Positions 9,576 through 21,456 of a stretch of 64,000 nt of DNA are shown one piece after another. A program made the translations under genes and the position numbers. Numbering within the stretch: position 1 is the first letter of the stretch; the number at the start of each line of letters is the position of its first letter. A model generated the notes under the pieces. The model searched no databases. It was not told where the DNA came from and worked only from the letters and a program-made list of their open reading frames with translations. Origin of the DNA: CAVSWN01 sp963770995 (GTDB taxonomy: Bacteria > Acidobacteriota > Vicinamibacteria > Vicinamibacterales > CAVVIG01); NCBI GenBank assembly GCA_963770995.1, contig CAVYRS010000001.1:744001-808000 (forward strand), given 5' to 3'.

Positions 9576-10464
9576 ATGACGGAGACGCGCGCCAAGACGA
9601 GCACCGGTGCACGGGCCCCGGTGCCGGCGGCGCGTGGCACAGGACGTGCTCCTCGGGGCCCTCGTGCACGGTCTCCCTCCCGGCGCGGTCGAAATCGGAC
9701 GGCTCTTCGGCTTCCCGATCACCAACTCCATGATCGTGATGTGGGTGGTCGCCGTCGCCCTGATCGCCGTGGCGCAGCTGGCGACGCGGAACATGCACGC
9801 CATTCCCGACGGGCTGCAGAATTTCTTCGAATGGCTGATCGAGTCCCTCTACGGCTTTCTCGAGGGCATCATCGGCCCGCACCTCGTGCAGCGCACGTTC
9901 TGGTACTTCGCGACGGTGTTCATCTTCATCCTGTCGGCGAACTGGGCCGGGCTGGTGCCCGGCGTGGGTTCGATCGGATGGGGACACCAGACCGCGCACG
10001 GGTTCACCATCGAGCAGCCGCTCCTGCGCGGCGCCAACGCCGACGTGAACATGACGCTGGCGATGGCGCTGGTGTTCTTCGGCGCCTGGATCGTCTGGGG
10101 CCTGCGCGAGGTCGGCCCGGTCGGCTTCGTCAAGGAGCTGTTCGCGCCGAAGGGCGACAGCGCGGGCGCTCTGCGCGTGCTCATGGCGATCGTGTTCTTC
10201 GCCGCCGGCTGCCTGGAAGTGATCTCGATCCTCTTCCGGCCGGTGTCACTCAGCTTCCGCCTGTACGGAAACATCTTCGCCGGCGAAACCATGCTCGAGA
10301 CGGTGGCGCACATGCCGTACGGCTGGTTGATCCAGATCCCGTTCTACCTGCTGGAATTGATGGTGGGCCTCGTGCAGGCGCTCGTGTTCATGCTGCTGAC
10401 CGCGGTGTTCACGCTGCTCATCTGCCAGCACGAGCCGGCGCACGAGACCGGCGCGCCCGCATGA
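9576..10464 (+). CDS. atpB: ATP synthase F0 subunit a
   Basis: Subunit a forms the ion half-channels of F0 against the c-ring in the inner membrane. Conserved parts include GLPPGAVEIGRLFGFPITNSM, several long hydrophobic helices, and the signature SLSFRLYGNIFAGE. Its essential Arg is encoded at 10258-10260, equivalent to Arg210 of E. coli. The ending QALVFMLLTAVFTLLI is also typical. The ATG at 9576 (GGAGG about 11 bases upstream) begins MTETRAKTSTGARAPVP but is one frame away from the conserved body. A +1 error near 9630 would join them; otherwise translation starts at GTG 9607. It is the first gene of the atp operon, with no atpI ahead of it. Confidence 0.88.
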
Positions 10465-10486
10465 GATTGGAAAGGACGTTGAACAG

Positions 10487-10672
10487 ATGGCTAACCTCCA
10501 CATCGGTCTCGCGGCACTCGGTGCGGCCCTGGCCGTGGGCATCATCGGCATGAAGGCGTCCGACGCCGTGGGCCGCAACCCCGATGCGTCCACGAAGGTC
10601 CTGGTGCAGTCGATCCTCTCGATCGCGTTCGCGGAAGCGATCGTCTTCTACACCTTGTTCCTCGTGAGGTGA
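10487..10672 (+). CDS. atpE: ATP synthase F0 subunit c
   Basis: This is the rotor ring subunit, a 61-residue two-helix hairpin with minimal termini. Helix 1 (LHIGLAALGAALAVGIIGMK) leads to the polar loop Arg30-Asn31-Pro32. Helix 2 contains the ion carboxylate Glu50 in SIAFAEAIVFYTLF. By alignment from memory with the sodium-type Ilyobacter c subunit, the extra ligand positions are occupied by Val17, Ala51 and Ile52, so proton coupling is inferred. It is shorter than the usual 75-80 residues because the termini are trimmed. It lies 22 bases after atpB and 6 before atpF. Confidence 0.9.
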   Translation: MANLHIGLAALGAALAVGIIGMKASDAVGRNPDASTKVLVQSILSIAFAEAIVFYTLFLVR

Positions 10673-10678
10673 TGCCCG

Positions 10679-11200
10679 ATGGGCGCGCAAGGGACGATCG
10701 CCGAGATCGCCACGACGTTCGGCGTCAATTGGCCGCATCTGATGGCGCAAACGGCGAGCTTCTCCATCGTCTGCGTCTTGCTGTACCTGCTCGCCTATAA
10801 GCCAATCCTGCGAATGCTGGATCTCCGGCGCCGGCAGATCGCGCTGGGCATCGCGAACGCGGAAGAGATCGAAAAGGAATTGAAGAAGACGCGGGCCGCG
10901 CGCGACGAGGTGCTGGCGCAGGCGAGCGTCGAGGCGGCGCAGCTCGTCGACCGGGCCCGCGCCGCGGCAGCGCGGGCGGCGACCGTGGAGATCGAGAAGG
11001 CCACGGCCGGGGCCTCAAAGATTCTGGCGAACGCGCAGGAGGAAGCGGCTCGCGATCGCGCGCGGATGCGGGCCGAGCTCACACGGGAGGTCGGCCGCCT
11101 GGTCGTCCAGACCAGCGCCGCCGTCACCGGCAAGGTGCTCGACGCACACGATCAACGGCGGCTGTTCGAGGAAGCCGCTCACCACCTGTCGGCGCCATGA
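10679..11200 (+). CDS. atpF: ATP synthase F0 subunit b
   Basis: This peripheral-stalk subunit has 173 residues. One N-terminal membrane helix (about 24-41, TASFSIVCVLLYLLAYKPIL) precedes the typical KPILRMLDLRRRQI turn. A long Ala/Arg/Glu-rich coiled coil follows to the C-terminus (EEIEKELKKTRAARDEVLAQ and onward). It dimerises and tethers F1 through delta. Length is slightly above the E. coli protein (156). It lies in the canonical place between c and delta. Confidence 0.9.
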   Translation: MGAQGTIAEIATTFGVNWPHLMAQTASFSIVCVLLYLLAYKPILRMLDLRRRQIALGIANAEEIEKELKKTRAARDEVLAQASVEAAQLVDRARAAAARAATVEIEKATAGASKILANAQEEAARDRARMRAELTREVGRLVVQTSAAVTGKVLDAHDQRRLFEEAAHHLSAP

Positions 11201-11222
11201 ACGCCGCGAGTGGAGTCGAGGA

Positions 11223-11636
11223 ATGAATCCGGTTCGACTGGCGCGGAAGACGGCGCGGCGGTTGTTCAGGGATTGCTGCGTCGACACACGCCTCGACGAA
11301 GAGCGCGCGCGGCGGGTCGTCGTGAGCCTGATCGAATCCCAGCGCCGCAACAGCCTCAGGGTGCTGTCCGCGTTCGGGCGGCTCGTCCGCCTCGATCGCG
11401 ATCGACGCACCGCCGTGGTCGAAAGCGCGCGCCCGGTCCCGGCTGACCTCAGGGTGCGGCTGGTGGCCGATCTCAGCCAACGCTACGGACGCGGATTGCA
11501 CCTGTCGTTCCGCTGCGACCCCGGCCTCATCGGCGGCCTGCGCGTCAAGGTCGGCAGCGACATCTACGACGGGACGGTCCGTGGACGGTTGGCCGCGCTC
11601 GAGGAGCGTTTCTCGCGCGTTCAGGGAAGGATCTAA
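11223..11636 (+). CDS. atpH: ATP synthase F1 subunit delta, short form
   Basis: This delta (OSCP-like) subunit links the b stalk to alpha. Its C-terminal half matches the family: a DPGLIGGLRVKVGSDIYDG motif followed by a basic helix RGRLAALEERF. It has only 137 residues against about 175-180 usual. The shortfall is in the N-terminal domain, normally a six-helix bundle that binds alpha. The ATG at 11223 has GAGG just upstream, and there is no upstream in-frame extension that resembles delta. It is followed after 2 bases by atpA. The position in the operon makes the call firm. Confidence 0.8.
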   Translation: MNPVRLARKTARRLFRDCCVDTRLDEERARRVVVSLIESQRRNSLRVLSAFGRLVRLDRDRRTAVVESARPVPADLRVRLVADLSQRYGRGLHLSFRCDPGLIGGLRVKVGSDIYDGTVRGRLAALEERFSRVQGRI

Positions 11637-11638
11637 CG

Positions 11639-13171
11639 ATGACCGACCTGGTGACCGACATCGAGACGCTCATCGAGGGCGCCAAGGCCACGATGGCGCG
11701 GCAGCACGTCGGCGTGATCCGCGAGATCGGCGACGGCGTGGCGCGAGTCGAGGGCCTCGACGACGTGATGCTGAACGAGATGCTCGACTTCGGCAACGGC
11801 GTCATGGGGCTCGCGCTCAATCTCGACGAAACCGAAGTCGGCGTGATCGTGATCGGCGACTATACGCAGCTCCAGGAGGGAGACGAGGTTCGCTCGACCG
11901 GGAAGCTGCTGCAGGTCCCGGTCGGCAAGGGCCTCCTCGGCCGCGTGCTCAACACGCTGGGCGAACCGCTCGACGGCAAGGGTCCAATCGAGGCGGCCAC
12001 CGCCTATCCGGTCGAAAAGCTGGCGCCGGGGATCATCCGCCGGCGGCCGGTCAGCCAACCGGTGCAGACGGGCATCATGCCGATCGACGCGATGATTCCG
12101 ATCGGCCGCGGACAGCGCGAATTGATCATCGGCGATCGGTCGACCGGCAAGACGACGATCTGCATCGACACGATTCTGAACCAGGCGCGTCTCAACCGGG
12201 CGGCGGAAGCGAGCGGCGACGCGGCCTACCGGCCGCTCTACTCCATCTACGTCGCGATCGGTCAAAAGCAGTCGACGGTCGCGCGCATCGTCACGCTCCT
12301 CGAAGAGGCCGGCGCGATGCCGTACACGATCGTGGTGACGTCGCCGGCGTCGGATTCAGCGGCCAGCCAGTACCTCTCGGCGTTTGCCGGCGCCGCGATG
12401 GGCGAATGGTTCATGGACAACGGCATGGACGCCTTGATCGTCTACGACGATCTCTCCAAGCACGCCGTCGCCTACCGGCAGGTGTCACTGGTCCTGAAGC
12501 GGCCGTCGGGCCGCGAAGCGTATCCCGGCGACATTTTCTATCTGCACAGCCGCCTGCTCGAGCGTGCCGCCCGCGTCGGCGAACAGTACGGCAACGGATC
12601 CCTGACCGCGCTGCCGATCATCGAGACCCAGGCGGGCGACGTCTCCGCATACATCCCGACCAACGTGATCTCGATCACGGACGGACAGATCTACCTCGAG
12701 ACGGATCTGTTCTACCAGGGCATCCGGCCGGCGATTTCGGTCGGGCTGTCGGTGTCACGCGTCGGATCGGCGGCGCAGCTCAAGGCGATGAAGCAGGTCG
12801 CGGGCCAGCTGAAGGGGGATCTCGCGCAGTTCCGCGAGCTGGCGGCGTTCGCGCAATTCGGCTCGGAGCTCGATGCGGCGACGCAGGGCAAGATCGAACG
12901 GGGCAAACGCATCATGGAGATCTTCAAACAGCCGCAGTACCACCCGGTCTCCGTCGAAGTTCAGGTGGCTGTGATCTGGGCCGTCCAGAACGGCCACATG
13001 GACGATGTGCCGGTTGAACGCGTGAAAGCATTCCAGGCGCATCTGACCGACTACCTGACGACCTTCCACGCCGATCTGCTCGAGACGATCGCACGGGAGC
13101 GGGTGCTCAGCGAGGCGGCAGCTGCAGGTCTGCAGACCGCCGCGACCGAATGCAAGCGGACCTGGCAATGA
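11639..13171 (+). CDS. atpA: ATP synthase F1 subunit alpha
   Basis: This 510-residue non-catalytic nucleotide-binding subunit of F1 has P-loop GDRSTGKTTICID, the Arg-finger region HSRLLERAARVGEQYG, and the family signature PTNVISITDGQIYLETDLF. It keeps VGRGLLGR-like (VGKGLLGRVLNTLGEPLDGK) and QREL features. The N-terminal segment before HVGVIREIGDGVARVEGL is about 23 residues long, so the delta-binding tail is near normal despite the reduced delta. The stop overlaps the gamma start as ATGA. No frameshift is present. Confidence 0.95.
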   Translation: MTDLVTDIETLIEGAKATMARQHVGVIREIGDGVARVEGLDDVMLNEMLDFGNGVMGLALNLDETEVGVIVIGDYTQLQEGDEVRSTGKLLQVPVGKGLLGRVLNTLGEPLDGKGPIEAATAYPVEKLAPGIIRRRPVSQPVQTGIMPIDAMIPIGRGQRELIIGDRSTGKTTICIDTILNQARLNRAAEASGDAAYRPLYSIYVAIGQKQSTVARIVTLLEEAGAMPYTIVVTSPASDSAASQYLSAFAGAAMGEWFMDNGMDALIVYDDLSKHAVAYRQVSLVLKRPSGREAYPGDIFYLHSRLLERAARVGEQYGNGSLTALPIIETQAGDVSAYIPTNVISITDGQIYLETDLFYQGIRPAISVGLSVSRVGSAAQLKAMKQVAGQLKGDLAQFRELAAFAQFGSELDAATQGKIERGKRIMEIFKQPQYHPVSVEVQVAVIWAVQNGHMDDVPVERVKAFQAHLTDYLTTFHADLLETIARERVLSEAAAAGLQTAATECKRTWQ

Positions 13172-14025
13172 GCAGCGGACGCGGTTTACGCCGCCGCATC
13201 GCCTCGATCCGGGGCACCGCCCAGATCACCAGGGCGATGCAGATGGTGGCCGCCTCGAAGATGCGCAAGGCGCAGCAGGCCGCGCTCGCGGCCGGGCCGT
13301 TCGCGAGAACGCTGCACCGCATCCAGCGTCACGCGACCACCTTCGCCTCCGACTTCACGCATCCGCTCCTCGAAGTTCGCGAAATGCGCCGGCGCGCCGT
13401 CATCCTCATCGCCGCCGACAAGGGTCTGTGCGGCGGGCTCAACGCCAACGTCTTTCGGGTGGCGGCGCAGTTCGACCCCGAATCGACGATCTTCATCGCC
13501 GCGGGCCGGAAGGCCGCGCAGTTCGTCGCTCGCAGCCGGCGGCGCCTTGCCGCCGAGTTCGCCTACGGCGATTCGCCGCGCTTTCCGGAGGCGAGAGCGA
13601 TTGCCGGGATGGCGCGCGATCTGTTCCTGCGCAAGGAGGTCGACGAAGTCGTCGTGGTCGCGACGCGCTTCGTCAACACGCTGACCCAGGAGCCGGTGTC
13701 GTTCCGGTTCCTGCCCGTGGGGGAACTCAAGGGCTTGAAGATTCCCGGCGTGGAGCCGGAGTCCGCGGACACGCGCGAGTGCCTGTTCGAGCCGCGTGCG
13801 GAGATCCTTCTCGCCTACCTGCTCCCGCGGTATCTGAACATCTCGCTCTACTTCGTCCTCCTCCACGCGAAAGCGAGCGAGCAGAGCGCGCGGATGGTGT
13901 CGATGAAGAGCGCGACCGACAACGCGGAGACGCTGGTCAGGGACCTGACGCTCGAATACAACACGCGGCGCCAGGGAAGCATCACCACGGAACTGCTCGA
14001 AATCGCCGGCGGCCAGGCCGGCTGA
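13168..14025 (+). CDS. atpG: ATP synthase F1 subunit gamma
   Basis: This is the central rotor shaft of F1. The N-terminal helix (RGLRRRIASIRGTAQITRAM, then QMVAASKMRKAQQAA) and the C-terminal helix (ARMVSMKSATDNAETLV) are the paired coiled coil. The globular part holds ADKGLCGGLNANV. The ATG at 13168 is chosen because it overlaps the alpha stop (ATGA); an upstream ATG at 13150 would add six residues unlike the family. It is about 285 residues, normal for gamma. The final helix ends TTELLEIAGGQAG. Confidence 0.93.
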   Translation: MSSGRGLRRRIASIRGTAQITRAMQMVAASKMRKAQQAALAAGPFARTLHRIQRHATTFASDFTHPLLEVREMRRRAVILIAADKGLCGGLNANVFRVAAQFDPESTIFIAAGRKAAQFVARSRRRLAAEFAYGDSPRFPEARAIAGMARDLFLRKEVDEVVVVATRFVNTLTQEPVSFRFLPVGELKGLKIPGVEPESADTRECLFEPRAEILLAYLLPRYLNISLYFVLLHAKASEQSARMVSMKSATDNAETLVRDLTLEYNTRRQGSITTELLEIAGGQAG

Positions 14026-14047
14026 CCGTTCGAGCCAGGGTGAGGAC

Positions 14048-15438
<1,391 letters not shown>

Positions 15439-15454
<16 letters not shown>

Positions 15455-15849
15455 AGATCGATATCGTCACGCCGGAAGGGCTGGTGTTTTCCGAAGACGC
15501 CCTGTTCGTGGGATTACCCACATTCGAAGGGGCCATTGGCGTGCTGCCCCACCACGTCCACCTGATGACGCAGATCGTGCCGGGCGAGATGACCGTCCGC
15601 ACCACCGCCGGCGATCGATACCTGGCCATCGGCGAAGGACTGGCCGAGATTACCGCGCATCACGTCACCGTCGTGACGGACATGGCGGTCGCGGTCGACA
15701 AGATCGACGAGGCGAAGGCGGAGGAAGCCCGCGAACGGGCCGCCGCGCGCCTCCGCGACAAGATCTCCGACGAAGAAGTGGCGTCGGTCAATGCCTCGCT
15801 CACACGGTCGCTGGCGCAGCTGCGCGTGAAACGCCGGCATCGCACGTAA
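15439..15849 (+). CDS. atpC: ATP synthase F1 subunit epsilon
   Basis: This 136-residue rotor subunit modulates ATPase activity. An N-terminal beta-sandwich (LKIDIVTPEGLVFSEDALFV, LPHHVHLMTQIVPGEM) is followed by a C-terminal two-helix region (DEAKAEEARERAAARLRDKI) that can extend to inhibit hydrolysis. The start lies inside the end of atpD, indicating coupling. It closes the atp operon and is convergent, 24 bases away, with a sigma-54 activator. I see no clear intrinsic terminator between them. Confidence 0.9.
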
Positions 15850-15873
15850 CCCACACGCGCGTCGCCGGCGGCG

Positions 15874-17448
<1,575 letters not shown>

Positions 17449-17711
17449 GAACTGGGGCCTCGTCGAATAGTAGAAATCCGGTGGCAGGAGGATAGCGATA
17501 GCGGCGGAAATAAACATCTCCCTGTACTGCTAGGGGAAGCGCCAAAAAACCACAGCGTGTCTGCGGGCCACAGCGCCGCGGCGTCCCCGAGATTTCGGAG
17601 CGGCTCCAGGCAAACGGAGCCGCGCTCGGTCACGACCGCGCCGCACGCCGTCCCACGATGGAATTCGGAAGAAACGCGCACGTTTCCGCATCGCGCGGCA
17701 TCGCCACCGCC

Positions 17712-17727
17712 TGGTATGCAGTGTGCT
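17712..17727 (+). promoter_or_regulatory. Candidate sigma-54 (-24/-12) promoter of the decarboxylase gene
   Basis: TGGTATGCAGTGTGCT matches the -24/-12 consensus (TGGCACG, four bases, TTGCW) with exact GG and GC and correct spacing; two of the informative bases differ. It lies 50 bases upstream of the decarboxylase start at 17778 and in the intergenic region shared with a divergent sigma-54 activator. Confidence 0.5.
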
Positions 17728-17777
17728 CCGTGCTCGCTCGGTCGATAGCCCTATCTTTGCCAACGGAGTGATGCACC

Positions 17778-20156
17778 TTGCCTACGCTTCTTGATCCGTC
17801 GGAGACCATCGCGCCTCCGGGGCTTCCGATCCCGTTCCACAAGCTGCTCAAGGTGGTCGCACTGGTCGACCGCCAGGATCCGCAGACGCGCGACCTGCTC
17901 GATCAGATCGCCGCCGAGGGTTTCGAGATCGAGCTGAGCGATCGCCTCGACCGCGACGTCTCCGCCGACGCCGGCGTGGGCGCGTTCATCGCGTTGGTCG
18001 ACGGCGATCGGCGCGAGCAGGCGCGACGCCTGGTGCAGGCCGTGCGCGCGTTCGGCCTGCGGATGCCGTTCTGGGCGCTCGCCGATTCGCATCGCGTCTC
18101 GGACGTGGCGGTCCTCGGCCTCACCGGCGAAGTCGAGGGCTACATCTACCTCGGACAGCAGACGCCGGCGTTCTACGCGAAACAGGTGGTCGCGAGCGTC
18201 ATCAAGTACGGCCTCAGCCTGCTCCCGCCGTTCTTCGGCGGCCTGATGTCGTACGACGCGGAAGCGAATGTCGCGTTCGCCTGCCCGGGCCATCAGGGTG
18301 GGGAGTTCTACCGGAAGTCGCCAGCCGGGCAGCTGTTCCTCAAGCACTTCGGCGAACGCATCTTCCGCAACGACCTGGGCAACGCCGACGTGGACCTCGG
18401 CGATCTCCTGATCCACGAAGGCGCCGCCGGCCTGGCGCAGCGGCAGGCGGCGCGGATTTTCGGCGCCGACCGGACCTATTTCGTGCTCAACGGCACGAGT
18501 ACCTCCAACAAGATCGTGACCAGCGCGGTGCTCCGGCGCGGCGATCTGGTGCTGTTCGACCGCAACAATCACCAGTCGCTGCATCAGGGCGCGCTCGTGC
18601 AGGCGGGCGCCATCCCGATCTTTCTTCCAACGTCGCGCAATCCGTTCGGGATGATCGGGGCCGTCGACTGGGCGGCCTGGGACGAGGCCCAGCTGCGCGA
18701 TCGGATCCGCTCGCATCCGCTGGTCACGGATCGCGAGCGCCATCGAGCGCCGCGGCCCTTCCGCCTCGCGTGCATTCAGCTCGCGACCTACGACGGGACG
18801 GTCTGCAACGTGCGCAAGGTGCTCGACCAGATCGGGCATCTCTGCGACTACGTCCTCTGGGACGAAGCCTGGATCGGGTACAACGCCTTCCATCCGCTGT
18901 TCGCGGATCACAGCCCGATGCGGCTCGAGCATCTCGACGCCGAGATGCCCGGTCTCTTCTCGACTCAATCGGCGCACAAACAGGGCGCCGGCTTCTCGCA
19001 GGCGTCGCAGATCCACAAACGCGATGAGCATCTGCGCGGCCAGAAACGCTTCGTTGGTCACAAGCGCTTCAACGAATCGTTTCTGCTCCACGGGACCACC
19101 TCGCCGTTCTATCCGCTCTTCGCCTCGCTCGACGTCAACGCGAAGGTCCACGAGGGCAGGGCCGGCGAGGCGCTGTGGGATCGCTGCATCGCGCTCGGCA
19201 TCGAGATGCGGAAAAAGCTGCGCCAGTTCGGCCGCTACTACGCGCAGATCGGCCGCGGCGAGGAGGAGCAGTGGTTCTTCGACCCGTTCGTCCCCGACGT
19301 CGTCACGATTCGGGACTCGAAGGCGACCGCCGACGTCATCGACGCAACCTGGGAGGACCTGCCGACCGAGGTGCTCAAGGCCGAGCAGCAGTGCTGGACC
19401 CTCGCGCCTGATCGCACCTGGCACGGCTACCCCGGCTACACCGACGGCTACGTCATGGTCGATCCCAACAAGCTCACGCTCATCACGCCGGGCATCGACC
19501 GTCGCACCGGCGACTATCTCGACTTCGGCGTGCCGGCCACTGTGCTCGCCAACTTCCTGCGCGACCAGCGGGTCGTGCCCGAGAAATGCGACCTCAACAG
19601 CATTCTCTTCCTGATGACGCCGGCCGACGACGAAAGCAAGCTCAATACGCTGCTCGCCAAGCTGGTCAAGTTCAAGGACCTGTGGGACCGCGACGCACTG
19701 CTCGTCGATGTTCTCCCCCGGTTGTGCGCCGCGCATCGCGACCGCTATACCGGCTACACGCTACGGCGCATCTGCCACGAGATGCACGACTACTACCGGC
19801 GCGCGAACGTCAAGGAACTGCAGCGTCTCTGTTTCCGCGCCACGAGCTTCCCCGAGATGGCGCTGTCGCCGCAGGAGGCCTACCAGGCGCTGGTCGGCAA
19901 CGAGGTCGACTACGTGCGGCTGACGGAGGTGTCGGGACGCATCGCCGCGACGCTGGCGCTGATCCATCCGTCCGGTGTCGGCGTGGTCGTGCCGGGCGAG
20001 CGCTGGGACGACCGCGCCCGGCCGATGCTCGACTACCTCCTCGCGTTCGAGGAATCGCTCAACCGTTTCCCCGGATTCAACCACGACGTCCAGGGTGTGT
20101 TCCAGGAACGCGTCGACGGTCGCGTCGCGTTTCACACCTACGTCGTCCACGAGTGA
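17778..20156 (+). CDS. Orn/Lys/Arg decarboxylase family (PLP, fold type I)
   Basis: This is a cytoplasmic PLP-dependent basic amino-acid decarboxylase that releases CO2 and a diamine or agmatine. The 792-residue protein has an N-terminal CheY-like wing region (to about 130) and a core with FACPGHQGGEFYRKSP and YFVLNGTSTSNKIV. The PLP lysine is Lys401 in TQSAHKQGAGFSQASQIHK. A conserved C-terminal domain (FPGFNHDVQGVF) follows. The TTG at 17778 is favoured because GGAG lies 9 bases upstream; the ATG at 17771 is out of frame. Ornithine, lysine and arginine cannot be separated by eye. Proton consumption fits acid resistance or polyamine supply next to the ATP synthase operon. A sigma-54-like promoter precedes it. 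Confidence 0.88.
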   Translation: MPTLLDPSETIAPPGLPIPFHKLLKVVALVDRQDPQTRDLLDQIAAEGFEIELSDRLDRDVSADAGVGAFIALVDGDRREQARRLVQAVRAFGLRMPFWALADSHRVSDVAVLGLTGEVEGYIYLGQQTPAFYAKQVVASVIKYGLSLLPPFFGGLMSYDAEANVAFACPGHQGGEFYRKSPAGQLFLKHFGERIFRNDLGNADVDLGDLLIHEGAAGLAQRQAARIFGADRTYFVLNGTSTSNKIVTSAVLRRGDLVLFDRNNHQSLHQGALVQAGAIPIFLPTSRNPFGMIGAVDWAAWDEAQLRDRIRSHPLVTDRERHRAPRPFRLACIQLATYDGTVCNVRKVLDQIGHLCDYVLWDEAWIGYNAFHPLFADHSPMRLEHLDAEMPGLFSTQSAHKQGAGFSQASQIHKRDEHLRGQKRFVGHKRFNESFLLHGTTSPFYPLFASLDVNAKVHEGRAGEALWDRCIALGIEMRKKLRQFGRYYAQIGRGEEEQWFFDPFVPDVVTIRDSKATADVIDATWEDLPTEVLKAEQQCWTLAPDRTWHGYPGYTDGYVMVDPNKLTLITPGIDRRTGDYLDFGVPATVLANFLRDQRVVPEKCDLNSILFLMTPADDESKLNTLLAKLVKFKDLWDRDALLVDVLPRLCAAHRDRYTGYTLRRICHEMHDYYRRANVKELQRLCFRATSFPEMALSPQEAYQALVGNEVDYVRLTEVSGRIAATLALIHPSGVGVVVPGERWDDRARPMLDYLLAFEESLNRFPGFNHDVQGVFQERVDGRVAFHTYVVHE

Positions 20157-20483
20157 CGCCCGCCACGCGCAGTGCCTGAGTGAAGTCGAGGCATTGGAAC
20201 TAAATGCAACCACGAAGTCACGAAGCCACGAAAAAGCGGACTGGTTCGGATTTTCTTCGTGTTTTCGTGTCTTCGTGGTTGCTTTTGGCACGGCTGGGCT
20301 CGGCCGAGGCTGCCGGTCCCGACCGGTCGTGTTTGGTGACTACATGCCGTAATCGGTTGTGAGTGGCCCGCGCGGGGTCCTTGTATTCCTGCCCGGGATT
20401 TCCGGACCTGTTCTTGCCCCCCCTCACCGGGTGCGACAAACGGATCGACGGCCCGCCGAACAGAAAGGCAGGTAGTGGAATTT
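20157..20483. other. Gene-free interval of about 325 bases with a hairpin repeat
   Basis: Apart from the hairpin repeat at 20210-20278 I see no coding frame, RNA gene or convincing promoter. The stretch near 20400-20440 has a C-run (CCCCCC) and then the ribosome-binding region of the OmpA-family gene. Confidence 0.5.
20210..20278. repeat. Intergenic hairpin with 8-nt tandem units (copy 2)
   Basis: The left arm is three 8-base units, CCACGAAG, TCACGAAG and CCACGAAA (20210-20233). The right arm is CTTCGTGT, TTTCGTGT and CTTCGTGG (20255-20278). The arms pair almost completely, with a 21-base loop. The same unit forms the repeat at 9453-9511. The element lies about 53 bases after the decarboxylase stop, so it could aid transcript ending or stability, but no U-run follows. 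Confidence 0.8.
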
Positions 20484-21404
20484 ATGCGAGGGACACGGCT
20501 GCGCCGGCGCGCAGCTCTTGCGGTGGTCCTGCTGGGGCTCGCGTGGGCGCCGCAGGCGGGGGCCGATGACCATGTCCGCGGCGTCATCGCGGGCCGTGGC
20601 GTCGGCGGGGCGCTGACGCTCTACGCAGATGATGGAACGACCGTCACGCTGATCATGAGCGACGCCACCAAAGTTCGCCGCGAGATCAACATGCGAACGT
20701 TCAAGGTGAGTTCGTCCGTGCTGATCCCCGGCCTCCGCGTCGAGGCCTCGGGCGAATTCACGGCACCGGACCGCTTCGTGGCGGTAAGGGTGCGCTTCGG
20801 CGGATCGGATCTGAGACTCGCGCGGGCGATCCGCGGCGGCATCGAGCCGACAGACCAGCGGAGCCTCGAAAACCAGCGGCGTATCGCCGACAACGCGCGC
20901 TTGATCGACCAGCAGCAGCAGACGCTGCGACAGCAGGAGGAGAAGATCGCAGCGAACCGCGATCAGATGAGAGCGAACGACGAGAAGATGGTGGCGACCA
21001 CCGGCGCGCTCGGCAGCCGGATCGGCGCCCTGGACGACTTCGCGGTCATATCGAAAGTCGTCGTCTACTTCGGCAACGGCAAGGCGTCCATGTCATCGGA
21101 CGACAAGGCCGCCTTGCGGCAGCTCGCCGAGCAGGCCAGAGCCCTTCCCGGCTACATGGTGCAAGTGGAAGGCTATGCATCGGCCGTCGGTTCGTACGAT
21201 GCGAACCAGCGGCTGAGCATGCGGCGCGCCGACGCCGTGGCCGCTGTGCTGAACCAGAGCGGCATTCCGCCAACCAAGATGGTGGTGCCGGCGGCGATGG
21301 GCGCCACCCAGCAGCTCGCCCCGAACGCGACTGCCAAGGGCCAGGCCGAGAATCGGCGCACCGTGGTCACGCTGCTCCAGAACAAAGGAATCAGCGAGAA
21401 GTAA
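20484..21404 (+). CDS. OmpA-family protein with N-terminal DUF5666-like domain
   Basis: This exported protein has about 306 residues. Signal peptide MRGTRLRRRAALAVVLLGLA ends near AGADD. A small beta domain follows (GVIAGRGVGGALTLYADDGT, KVRREINMRTF; DUF5666-like). A Gln/Arg-rich coiled coil is next (RRIADNARLIDQQQQTLRQQ). The C-terminal OmpA peptidoglycan-binding domain has VVYFGNGKASMSSDD, VEGYASAVGSYDANQRLSMR and ENRRTVVTL. It probably tethers the outer membrane to peptidoglycan or acts in the periplasm. A GTG at 20475 is an alternative start. It is followed after 52 bases by an outer-membrane barrel gene. Confidence 0.85.
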   Translation: MRGTRLRRRAALAVVLLGLAWAPQAGADDHVRGVIAGRGVGGALTLYADDGTTVTLIMSDATKVRREINMRTFKVSSSVLIPGLRVEASGEFTAPDRFVAVRVRFGGSDLRLARAIRGGIEPTDQRSLENQRRIADNARLIDQQQQTLRQQEEKIAANRDQMRANDEKMVATTGALGSRIGALDDFAVISKVVVYFGNGKASMSSDDKAALRQLAEQARALPGYMVQVEGYASAVGSYDANQRLSMRRADAVAAVLNQSGIPPTKMVVPAAMGATQQLAPNATAKGQAENRRTVVTLLQNKGISEK

Positions 21405-21456
21405 CTCCAACAACGAGTGCAGGACCGCACTCACAGCAAAGGAAAAAAGGACAATC

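Noticed and set aside
17751..19736. 661-codon minus-strand open frame opposite the decarboxylase
   Set aside because: It is antisense to a conserved PLP enzyme and carries no motif of its own.
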